A stretch of 64,000 nt of DNA, taken from assembly GCA_019426215.1 (NCBI GenBank), contig CM033393.1, positions 8,404,046 to 8,468,045 on the forward strand. The letters are read 5' to 3'. The translations under genes and the position numbers were made by a program. Numbering within the stretch: the first letter of the stretch is position 1; the number at the start of each line of letters is the position of its first letter. This document shows, one piece after another, positions 43,437 to 54,048 of this stretch. The DNA comes from Buddleja alternifolia (lineage: Eukaryota; Streptophyta; Magnoliopsida; Lamiales; Scrophulariaceae). The notes beneath the pieces were generated by a model. That model was not told the DNA's origin. It saw only the letters and a program-made list of their open reading frames with translations, and did not search any database.

Positions 43437-45661
43437 TATCCACAAAGATCTAGATCATATTATCGCTACTATGATGATTATGATTATGATTATGATTATG
43501 ATTGTTATTATAATCAAGGATATTATTATATACCCAAAAAGCACACACAACACAATGTGAAACCCAAAAAGGCCAATATTCCTACAATGAAGACTAGGCA
43601 AATATGGGTTCCTAAAGTTCTAATTCAAACTGACAATGTTACTAATATTAAAGGACCCAAGCAACAATGGGTACCTAAACAGAAATAGAACTTCCCTTCT
43701 TGAGTGCAGGTACCTAGAACTAGAGTCGATACATCTGTTTGGTACTTCGATAGTGGATCGTCAAGGCACATGACTGGTTCCAAGGATCTTCTGATCAACT
43801 ATCGAGCTACCAATGGTCCTCAGGTTGTATTTGGTGACAACTCCAAAGGTAAAACCAAAGGTATAGGTACTGTGCATAGGGGGAACATCATGATAAGTGA
43901 TGTTTACTATGTTGAGGGTCTAAAGCACAATTTATTAAGCATAAGTCAATTTTGTGATAAAGGCTTTGAAGTCATATTCTCAAGTGACTGTTGCTATATA
44001 AATGACGCTAAGACTAAGTCTACTAAATTGAAAGGAAAAAGAACTAACAACGTATATTTGGTAGATTGGGGTTCAACACTTGATAACAACCCAACAAGCT
44101 TTGTTGCTAAAAATGAATCTAAAAAGGGTTGGTTATGACATAGAAAAATGAACCACCTCAACTTTAAAACAATCTCTCAGCTTATAAGTCAAAATCTTGT
44201 AAAGGGATAACCAAATGGACCATTTCACATGGATCGCCTTTGTGACGCTTGTCAAATGGGTAAACAAGTTAAGTCATCGTTCAAGAGAAAACCTCATCTA
44301 TCTATCTTTAGAATACTTGAACTACTTCACATGGATCTGTTTGGACCTGTTCAAACAACCAGTGTAAGTGGTAAAAAGTATACTTTGGTGATAGTAGATG
44401 ATTTCTCTCGATTTACTTGGGTGGAATTTCTGTCATCCAAAGATGAAACATGTGACAAGTTAACAGCGTTTATTCGACAACTTCAAACATTGAAAGATCT
44501 TAAAGTTGCAAGAATAAAAAGTGATCACGGTACTGAGTTTTCTAACAAGATTGTTGAGAAGTTTTGTGCAGAAAATGGAATACATCATGAGTATTCAGCT
44601 CCCAGAACTCCCCAACAGAATGGTGTTGCTGAGCGCCGTAACAGAACGCTAAAGGAAGCCGCTAGGACAATGTTAGCAGAATCCAAGCTTACTCCTAGAT
44701 TTTGGGCCGAAGCGATCAACACTGCATCTTACACTCAAAACCGTTGCATGATCAACAAGCAGCATGGGAAAACTCCATATGAACTATGGAAGGGACGTAA
44801 GCCAGATGTCTCATATTTTCACGTCTTTGGTTCTAAGTGCTTTATTCATAATAATGGATCCCAAAGCCTAAAGACATTTGATCCTAAAGCGGATGAGGGA
44901 ATCTTTCTAGGCTACGCCAAGAATGGGAAGAATTTTCGCATCCTAAACAAGGGCAAATCGAAGGTTGAGGAATCTATTCATGTTGTTTTTGATGATGCTA
45001 ACCAAGAACCGAGTAAGGTTCATATAAATGATGTAGGAGTTGAAGATCTTTCTCTTCAAGCGTCTAAGATTACTATTGATGAAGATACTGACGACGATGA
45101 TAAGATCTCCGTGTCACCTCCTAAGATTACTCGTGAGATTACTCTGGATAATTATACAAGAAATGCTGATGATCATGAAGAGAGTGATCATCAAGAGCAA
45201 ACAAGGAATTGTGAATTTGAAGAGCAAACTAGAGCCGCTACATTCAATGAGGCTATGTTCGCAAGGTTTTTATCTCAGATGGAACCTAAGAAAGTGGATG
45301 AAGCGCTAAGTGATCCAAGTTGGATTGAAGCCATGCAAGAAGAACTTAATCAATTTGAGCGTAGTAAGGTTTGGACACTAGTACCAAGACCAACTCACCA
45401 AGGAGTCATTGGAACTAAATGGGTTTATACAAAAAAGATGGATGAGAATGGCATTGTAATAAGAAACAAGGCCAGACTCATAGCTCAAGGATATTGCCAA
45501 GAAGAGGGCATTGACTTTGATGAGACATACGCTCTTGTCGCCCGTCTTGAAGCAATCCGCATGTTTCTAGCGTATGCAGCATTTAACAAGTTTACAGTGT
45601 ATCAAATGGACGTGAAGAGTGCCTTTCTGAATGGTAAACTCCAAGAAGAAGTATATGTGGA
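43437..45661 (+). pseudogene. Sirevirus-like Pol part 1: protease, integrase, start of reverse transcriptase
   Basis: Same frame as Gag. Protease: VWYFDSGSSRHMTG near 43738 (Asp-Ser-Gly). Integrase: the HRKMNHLNF and CDACQMGKQ zinc domain, then [28 protein letters not shown] and [19 protein letters not shown], covering the catalytic Asp, Asp and Glu. Reverse transcriptase starts at [12 protein letters not shown] and reaches [18 protein letters not shown], where a solo LTR interrupts. In-frame stops: 43434, 43686, 43701, 44136 (Trp expected) and about 44206. The frame 44229-45661 is open. An active site Asp at the protease is present. Non-functional as it stands. Confidence 0.85.
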
Positions 45662-45666
45662 GCAAC

Positions 45667-47292
45667 TGACACGAAAAATCCTTACGTGTATTAAACAGCA
45701 AGTGGACTGGTCGTGTGTAGTAATAAAGTGGACTTTAAGTCCGAGTTATCGATCCCATAGAGACAAGATTATTTAAAGCTAGGAATTTAAAAGCAATTAA
45801 AATTGAATTAAAATATTGTGATTAATTTACAATAAAAATGTGAAAACGAGACTTAGTAAATAGATTTAGATTCTTATGAGATAAAACAACTAAGGCACAT
45901 GCTTCAACCAAATTTACTTGTTAATATAAATATGAACTATTCTTCGTATTATTAGACTACTATTGCTTTGGTGAAAATTCCTTAATTAATTACTACCCGA
46001 TGTCTCGGCTGTAATAATCCTATGATAAATTGACAGTTCTCTAAATATGTCTATCCTAGAATTTAATCAATAATCATGCATTCAAGTTCTAGAATTTCCC
46101 CGAATAAATTCGGCTAACTGCACCCGGGAATCTCTACCTATCTCTAGGGGCAATTCCCTATTTTTTACGGATGATGTGATGATTTCTTTGAACCCTAACT
46201 TATATTCTTTCAAACTATTAAGTTAGGCAATATGACAAACATATGGCGATCAAACATATGCAAGTAATTACGCACAAAATCAAAACACAAAGCAATTGTA
46301 GAATTAATACGAAGAATAATATCATATATATATACTCATAACTTTGGCCTTCACATGGCCCTAGTTAAGGGAAAATTAGTTCATAATTGAAATTGGGAAA
46401 ACAATAAAAACATAGAATTACTCATAGATAAAGATGAATATCAAACTAAGAAACTCCCTATTTTGGATTGATGATCGATTCTTGATTGGAAGCTTGAATC
46501 CCTCCTTTTCCTCTTCTTAGCTCTTCAAGTATGATGATAGGATGACTCAAAACCAAGAGAATGCTCCCCCAAACCCTTGAATTTTTGTCCTCACACTCTC
46601 AAAGGATGATTTTTTGATGCTCTCAAGTGAGCTCCCCACTCCCCTTTAAATACCCAAAAATCCACCTACCAAGAATTTTAACTACCCTTCTCTTTCTTTC
46701 CTCCTACCAAGAATTTCTACCTACCAAGAATTTGAACCTACCATTCTCGTGTTTTCTACCTACCAAGAATTTCCACCAACCAAGAATTTGCACCTACCAT
46801 TCTCTTGTTTTCCACCTAACAAGAACATGAGCTGCCACTTTCGTGTTTTCCAGCGCAGGGATAGTGTTTTATTCATAAACGTCTCCACAGATCTCCGAAT
46901 TGGATGATTCAAGTACCCATGTAAAGATAAGACATAGATCTAAAACTTAGTAGAAGGACACTTCATCCAATTCTGTCTCTAAAAATATCAAAATGGCGTT
47001 CCAACGTGGAGGTTGTTTCTTATTTGGCGCCCAGGTGTGCAGAAATGGTACTAAAACATGATTTTGGCTAACTCCAGCTTATTTCTTGCTTGTTTGGTCG
47101 TGGAGGTGTGAAACATCTTGGCGTAAACTTGTTTTATACATCATTTTTCCACCCTTTCTTCAATTGTATCCACTTAAGGCCTGAAATCACTTAATGCACG
47201 AATTAAACGCACAAGTGACAAAATCAAGTGATAAATGAACCTAAAACATAAACGCAAAGGGGCTTAAAAACACGTAAAAATGACTCCTATCA
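45667..47292 (-). mobile_element. Solo LTR with perfect 5 bp TSD, inside reverse transcriptase
   Basis: Bounded by TGACACG (left) and CCTATCA (right); on the minus strand it starts TGATAGGAGTC and ends CGTGTCA. GCAAC flanks both sides (45662-45666 and 47293-47297), and the RT frame (GluGln|ProProGly) is continuous across it. It is a diverged relative of the LTR at 58611-60467: both share TCGTGTGTAGTAATAA, ACAGATCTCC, GATGATTCAAGT and CATAGATCTA. It contains a degenerate CCTACCAAGAATTT tandem repeat (about 46664-46825). The frames within it are not genes. Confidence 0.92.
46664..46825. repeat. Degenerate CCTACCAAGAATTT tandem repeat
   Basis: About six spaced copies of CTACCAAGAATTT or CCAACCAAGAATTTG, with ACCATTCTCGTGTTTTC between, within the solo LTR. 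Confidence 0.75.
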
Positions 47293-48443
47293 GCAACCAC
47301 CGGGATTCTTCAACTACCATGGTAAGGGTATGGTGTACAAGCTAGACAAAGCACTTTATGGGCTTAAGCAAGCACCCCGAGCATGGTATGACACTCTCTC
47401 TATCTTTCTTATTGGTAAAGGCTTTTCAAAAGGCAGCGTTGATACAACGTTATTTAAAATTACCAATAACGAAGATATTCTCTTAGTCCAAATTTATGTT
47501 GATGATATCATATTTAGCTCTACTAACAAGCGTCTGTGTGAGAAATTTTCGAAAATGATGAAAGAACAATTTGAAATGAGCATGATGGGTGAGTTAACTT
47601 TCTTCTTAGGATTACAAGTTAAACAACTCTCTAATGGAATATTTATTAACCAAGCTAAATATACGAGAGACATGATTAAGAAATTTGGTATGGAAAATAC
47701 ATCATATTAAAAAATTCCAATGAGCCAAATGCTTAAGTTAGATAAAGATGAAAGTGGAAAGAAAGTTGATATCACTAATTATAGAGGTATCATTGGATCA
47801 CTTCTTTATCTTACTGCCAGTTGACCTGATATCATGTTTTCGGTATGCATATGTGCACGATTTCAAGCTGATCCTAAAGAGTCACACTTAATTGCTGCCA
47901 AGAAAATCCTTAAGTACCTAAAAGGCACACAAAATGTGGGCTTATGGTATCCTAGGGATTCTCCTTTTGAACTAATTGGTTACTCAGATGCAGATTTTGC
48001 AGGTTGTAAGATAGATCGTAAAAGTACTAGTGGTACTTGTCAATTTCTAGGTGATAGGTTAGTTTCATAGCATAGCAAGAAACAACAATCTATAGCTACC
48101 TCCACATCCGAAGCTGAGTATGTAGCTGCAGGAAGTTGTTGTGCACAAGTTTTATGGATGAGGCAACAACTTAGAGATTATGGAACAATCCTAGGTCCAA
48201 CCCCCATTTCATTGTGATAACCAAAGCGCTCTAGCCATGAGTCAAAACCCTGTTCTTCATTCAAGAACCAAACACATCGACATTAGATACCATTTTCTTC
48301 GTGACCATGTTCAAAAGAAAGATATCTCCATGCATTTTATTGGAACTGATAAACAATTGACAGATATCTTCACCAGAGCGCTCAACGAACAACGCTTTCT
48401 CACTTTGAGAAGTGAACTAGGTATGATTGATTTAAACGCCTAA
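47293..48443 (+). pseudogene. Sirevirus-like Pol part 2: reverse transcriptase C-terminal part and RNase H
   Basis: Continues after the solo LTR with the PPGFF motif, KLDKALYGLKQAPRAWYD and the catalytic IYVDDIIFSS. RNase H shows GYSDADFAGCKIDRKSTSGT (catalytic Asp), STSEAEY and HSRTKHIDIRYHFLRD, ending MIDLNA at 48443. Lesions: a stop near 47708, a TGA near 47822 where Arg is expected, a TAG near 48068 where Trp is expected, and a frameshift near 48215. Domain order Gag-PR-INT-RT-RH is that of Ty1/copia. Confidence 0.85.
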
Positions 48444-49061
48444 TCATCAAGCATCATACTTTATTAGACATACAATTTAGGGGGAACACACTTGGTTTAT
48501 GTCTCAAAGTTTTCTTTGCAAAACAAAACAAATGGTACAAGTTATCAAATTTAAGGGGAACCTTAAAATTATACTTGAACATAACTAAGCGTCAATGATC
48601 AAAAACTTTCAGAGGCATGATCATCAACGCTCAGTATTCTGTTGTGTAATATGTTGGACGCTAAACCATAAAAGGAATTTAGCTTTAAGAATCCATATTG
48701 TCTCCAATAAGTGGTATTAAGCGTTGAAACTATTCCATTCAACACTTAATATAAAAATGATTTTTTTTTTTAAAAAAAATCATGCATAAAACTTTTTACA
48801 CGCTTCTTGAAGTAGTGGATAGACTCAACAGTCTATTGTGTACTCTATCCACACACTTCTATCACATCAAACTGGTGGGTAATCAAAAATTTTTTCAAAA
48901 TGACGGTTCAGAGTTAGCACGTGTTTGTGTACGTATCAGTGTACAAATGGGCGCGTGCGTTACACTCTGAAAATGCCAAACGTTTTTAAAACTTTAACTC
49001 GGATGTCAAATCTTTATATGAGAATTACCAAATGTAACTTCTCTCTATTACACAGAACTCG
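48444..49061 (+). other. Post-pol region of Sirevirus-like element 2
   Basis: Matches 12240-12600 of element 1 (CATCATACTTTATTAGACAT, AGGGGGAAC, CCTTAAAATTATACTTGAAC, GCGTTGAA..ATTCCATTCAAC). It contains purine-rich GGGGGA tracts and no credible gene. Confidence 0.6.
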
Positions 49062-49370
49062 CACTACCACAAAAAAGTCCTATTACAGCGTACCTATGAC
49101 AGCGGTTTTGAAAACTGCTGTAATAGGTGGTATTCGGTTCGGACCTATGACAGCGGTTCGAGCCAAAACGCTTTCATAGGTGTCAGAAAAAGAAAAAAAA
49201 AATTTTGAACGCAACAGCGGTTCGGCCAGAACCGCTGCCAAAAAGTGCACGTATGGCAGCGGTTCGGCCGAACCGCTGCCAGAAGTGCACTTTGTGGCAG
49301 CGGTTCTGGCCGAACCGCTGCCACAAACGCACATGTGCCAGCGGTGGCACAATGGCCGGGTTTTCTACAA
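49062..49370. repeat. 5' terminal and subterminal repeat zone of the CACTA
   Basis: Within 300 bp there are about ten copies of ACAGCGGTT/GGCAGCGGTTC and the inverse AACCGCTG, arranged as back-to-back hairpins (for example CAGCGGTTCGGCC against GGCCGAACCGCTG at 49213-49330). In En/Spm such repeats bind the element's own protein; that is inferred here. Confidence 0.85.
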
Positions 49371-49375
49371 CCCGG

Positions 49376-49802
49376 CCCCCCCTCACTCTCACTCTCACTC
49401 TCACCCACTCACTCTCTTTCTCTCTCTCTCTCTCTCTCAACTCTCTCACCACCACCACCACCACCACCACCGTCCGCTGCCCCCCTCTCTTTTTCTCTCT
49501 CTCTATCTCTAGATCTACCTCTCTCTCTCGGTTTCTCTCTCTCTCTCTCTCTTTCTCTTTCTACCACCGTCCGCCGCCGTCACTCCAGTAGTATCTCTCT
49601 CTCTCTCTCTTTCTCTCTTTCTCTTTCTAGATATATATATATATATGTGCATATATATGTATATATTCTCTATATATATAAAATTAACTCTCTCTATATA
49701 TATATAGATAGTGCCGACCTCCGCCGCCGCCGCCCGCCGCCCACCTCCGCTTCCGCCGCCGTGGTCCATTTAGTTTTGGTATTTTCTTTTAGATAAATAT
49801 AA

Positions 49803-49837
<35 letters not shown>

Positions 49838-49980
49838 TATAGTATGTATAGATGTATGTATATGTGGGTGTATGCATATATGAGTGTATGTATATATATT
49901 TGTGTATGTGTGCGTGTATTTGTGTATATATGGGTGTATGTATATATATTTGTGTATGTGTGGGTGTATAAAAAATTTAA
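49376..49980. repeat. Cluster of microsatellites
   Basis: Successive tracts of CTCACT, CTCTCT, CAC (49449-49470), CT/TTTCTC, TATATA (49631-49720), GCCGCC (49720-49760), TATATA/CACACA (49800-49840) and GTGTATGTATA (49840-49965). The open frames across this block on both strands are low-complexity and rejected as genes. Confidence 0.85.
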
Positions 49981-50431
49981 GGGAACTAGGAATTTGACTG
50001 AATTTAGTATTAATTTTAGTTAGTCGGGTGTTAATTCCGTTTGATTTGAGATTAAATTGTGGTTATTTGGTGGTTTAGGGTACATTGATCCAACTGGTGA
50101 TCTATATTTATACTTAGTTGCTAAAAATATAATGTTTTATTTATAGTTTTATGTGATTTATGTGATCCGACTGGTGATCAATATTTGTAGTTGCTGAAAA
50201 TATAATTAATTAAGATTGAAATTGGATTTTAGCGGATCGTAAGATCCAAATTTTGTTGTATTCAACCTACCCGGATGAAGATTAAGTCGAGAACTTGGTA
50301 GTAATTTTTGCGTTGTTACTCTGCTGAATTTTTTCTAGAATAATGGGAAATAAATTAAAATAAAAATTATTTAATTAATTTAACTATCAACTGATGATAA
50401 AATTGTTTAATTTGATTAATTCAGAATCAAA

Positions 50432-53400
50432 ATGGATCGAAGTTGGATTTTAGCAGATCGTATGTCGGAACAGTATGAGAAAGGTGTGAAAGAGTTCATA
50501 AAGTTTGCGGTTGACCATGCACCAGATCGAACTAGTCTCACTTGCCCGTGTTTACGTTGTTGTTTTGGAAAGAGAATTAGTCCACGTGAGTTGGAAGATC
50601 ATTTGGTGTGTAATGGAATTGATAAAAGCTACAAACGTGGGACAAGACACAGTGAAAGCAGTGTCCCGTTGGATGATTTGGGTGGTACATCATATCCATC
50701 ACACGATTTCAACATGAATGATTATGAGCCTGATCGTTTGGAGGAGATGACAAATGTGATTGAGGAGGATTTGCGAAATTGTCCTAAAATGTTTGATAAT
50801 TTGACAAGCGATTCAAAAACACCACTGTATAGTGGTAGTAAATTCACGAGATTGAAAACAGTTCTTAACCTATACAAGTTAAAAGCCAACAATGGGTGGA
50901 GTGATAAGAGTTTCACAGACTTGCTTGGTTTATTAAAAAGCATGCTACCTGAGGATAATGAGTTACCTAATCGTACTTATGAGGCTAAACGGATGTTAAC
51001 CTCAATTGGCATGGGATATGAGAGGATACATGCCTGTCTCAATGATTGCGTATTATTTAGAATTGACTATGCATCATTGAAGGCCTGTCTAAAATGTGGC
51101 GCCTCACGGTACAAGAAGAATGGATCTACGCCTGTCAAAACCATGTGGTATTTGCCTATAATACCACGATTTAAGCGCGCATGTACAGTAGTAAAGAGTT
51201 AGCCAAGGACTTGACATGGCATGCTGATAGAAGGCTTGAAGAAAGGATTGAAGATGACAAGATTCGACATCCCTCAGATTCTCCTCAATCGAAAAAGATT
51301 GATGATGATTTCCCTGAATTTGGTGAAGAATCAAGAAACCTGCGCCTTGTATTGGCTACAGATGGCATGAACCCTCATGGCTTGCAAAGTAGCTCACATA
51401 GTATATGGCCAGTGATTTTGATGATCTACAACCTTCCCCCATCGCGATGCATGAAGCGAGAGCATATAATGATGCCTATACTCATTTCTGGGCTGAAACA
51501 ACCTGGAAATGATATAGATGTCTACTTGACCACTTTAATTGAGGATTTGAAGGTCTTGTGGGACACCGGTGTTCAAGTATATGACGGGTTGAGAGAAGAA
51601 AATTTTAATCTCAGAGTCATGTTATTTGGAACAATCAATGATTTTCCGGCAAGAGCAAACCTCGAGGGATATGGTGTACATGGCCAATGTGGATGCCCCA
51701 TATGTGTCAAGAGTACAAATCAATATCGATTGACACACTCCCAGAAATATGCATTCCAAGGGCATCGGAGATGGCTAAATCGGAACCATCGATATCGTCG
51801 GTGGAAGAAAGCTTTCAATGGGAATATAGAAGAAGGTCGAGCTCCTAAGTGCTTAACTGGTGAAGAAGTGTTTGAAAATGTAAGAGACTTGGAGGTTAAA
51901 TTTGGAAAGACTTTTGCATGTGGCCTTGCAAAAACTGGGTGGAAAAAAAAGTCAATTTTCTTTGAGTTGCCGTATTGGACGTCTTTACATGTTAGACATT
52001 TTCTCGATATAATGCATATTGAGAAAAATGTATTTGATAGCGTCATTGGAACACTTCTAAATGTGCCCGAAAAGACAAAAGATGGCGTAAAGGCACGGTT
52101 AGACTTGGTTGAAATGAAGATAAGAGGAAAATTGACACCAACAAATAAGGGGAAACGTATTTATTTGCCTCCAGCAGCTCACACTCTAGCCAGGAAAGAA
52201 AAAATTGAATTATGTGAGTTTCTTAATGGAGTGAAAGTTCCAGAAGGGTATTCTTCAAACATTAGCAGTCTTGTATCAATGAAGGATTTGAAGCTAAAGC
52301 ACTTGAAGACTCACGATTGTCATGTAATCATGGATCATTTGCTACCAATTGCTATACGGGCCATTTTGCCAAAAAAGGTGAGAGACACGATAACTAAATT
52401 GTGTTTCTTCTTCAAAGCAATGTGGAGCAAGGTGTTTGATCCTGAGCAATTTCCTGCACTTCAAAAATAAATTGTCATCACTTTGTGTGAGCTTGAAATG
52501 TATTTTCCACCTGCGTTTTTTGATATAATGACTCATCTACCCATTCACTTGGTTAGAGAGACTCAACTGTGTGGACCGGCTTTTATGAGATCTATGTATC
52601 CGACTGAGCGTTATATGAAGGTATTGAAAGGCTACGTGAAAAATCGTAGTCGACCGGAAGGTTGCATTGTTGAACGGTACATAGTTGATGAAGCCATTAC
52701 ATTTTGCACAGAGTATCTGATAGATTCTAATGTTGCAGAGCTCCCAAAGTCTCATGTTGTGGGAGGGGGAACAGAAGGAATCGGATTAATGGGAAAAGAA
52801 TTAGTTAGTGTTCATATTACACAAAGGGATCAGGCACACCTATATGTGCTCCACAACACCGATGAGGTTGACCCATATGTTGAAGAGCATAATAAGAGTT
52901 TCATCGATTGGTTCCGAAAGCATTTTGAAGAAAAACAGAAAGAGAATCCACAGCTTTCAGTTTCAGATAAATTGACACGACTGTCGATGGGTCCGAACAG
53001 ACTAGTATTTTGTTATTCAGGTTATCGTATAAATGGTCGCACATTCTATACAAAAGACCAAGACAAACGAAGTACAATGCAGAATAGTGGTGTGAGTCTT
53101 GTAGCTCAAGCAATGCATATCTCAAGTGCGAAAGATAATAATCCTATCTATGCCGATTTATCATATTACGGGGTGATTGAACGTATATGGGAGCTTGATT
53201 ATAGTTGGTTTCGGGTGCCTGTATTTGGGTGTAAGTGGGTTGACAATAAACATGGTGTCGATAATAGTGAAATTGGCTTCACTCGAGTAGACCTTGAAAG
53301 GGTGGGATACAAAGATGAACCTTTCATTTTAGCATCACAAGCTAAACAACTATTTTTTGTTACCGATCCTATTGATAAGAGGTGGTCCATTGTTTTATCG

Positions 53401-53655
53401 GCAAACAAAAATACATGTATTGATGGTGATTATGAAGAAAGTGAAGATGATGGAAGAAACCCTATCTCATTAGGTGATTCACAATCAATTGATAGTGACG
53501 ATGACTTGGATATAAGTGATGATGAATTGTATATGCGTCAAGATCACCAAGAGGGGATATGGATTAATCCGTCAGTTCGTCGCCGTACTAAAAAAAATGG
53601 TCGTACCGATGGGAAGCAAAAGACTGCTAAGCCAACGACAAAAAGAAAACGATGA
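50432..53655 (+). pseudogene. CACTA TNP2-type transposase (one frameshift, one stop)
   Basis: Starts MDRSWILADRMSEQYEKGV, the transposase-associated domain (Transpos_assoc; CPCLRC and HLVCNGI are its zinc-like Cys/His set, residues about 1-80). A frameshift near 51178 (after PIIPRFKR) leads to the tnp2 domain proper (DLTWHAD, LATDGMNPHG, YNLPPSRCMKRE, GQCGCPICV, HFLDIMHIEKNVFDS). A TAA at 52468 interrupts LQK|IVITLCELEMYFPPAFF; beyond it are the DUF4218-like part (YPTERYMKVLKGYVKNRSRP) and the DUF4216-like part (YYGVIERIWELDYSWFRVP), ending in a Lys/Arg-rich tail. About 1074 codons in total, the normal family size, with no visible intron. TNP2 is the catalytic transposase that cuts the element ends; this copy needs two repairs and is read as inactive. 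Confidence 0.88.
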
Positions 53656-54048
53656 AAGGTATTTGAATTTATTTCATAATTGTATGATAGACTTCTTTCA
53701 ATATTTATACTTAGTTGCTAGAAAATTTATATTCTTGAGATTTGCCAATTTTTGTGGAAAATTTAAGGGAAATAGGGGTTGATTGATTTTAAGGTTAATT
53801 TGGTTTAGCTGGGGGTTAATTATGTTTAATTGAGGATTAAATTTTGTTTATTTTGTGGTTTAGGATAATTTTGTTTATTTTGTGATTTATTACTTCTATT
53901 TGAAAATTATTATTGCCAAATGAATCTGCCAAATTTATATGAAGATAACTTCTGTATTTATTACGTCTATTTGAAAATTATTATTGCCAAATGAATCAGC
54001 AAAATTTATATGAATCTAACTTCTGTATTATTTGTCTTTTGCAGGTCG
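53656..54048. other. Spacer between the two CACTA genes
   Basis: AT-rich; GAAAATTATTATTGCCAAATGAATC occurs twice (about 53902 and 53974; longer than quoted elsewhere, periodic about 72 bp). It ends TTTTGCAG at 54044, an apparent splice acceptor 5 bp before the second gene's ATG, so an upstream non-coding exon is likely. Confidence 0.5.

Noticed and set aside
49183..49796. Overlapping long open frames on both strands (95-183 codons)
   Set aside because: They run through CT, CAC, TATA and GCC microsatellites and the CACTA hairpin repeats; all are low-complexity Ser/Leu/Thr or Arg/Glu strings.
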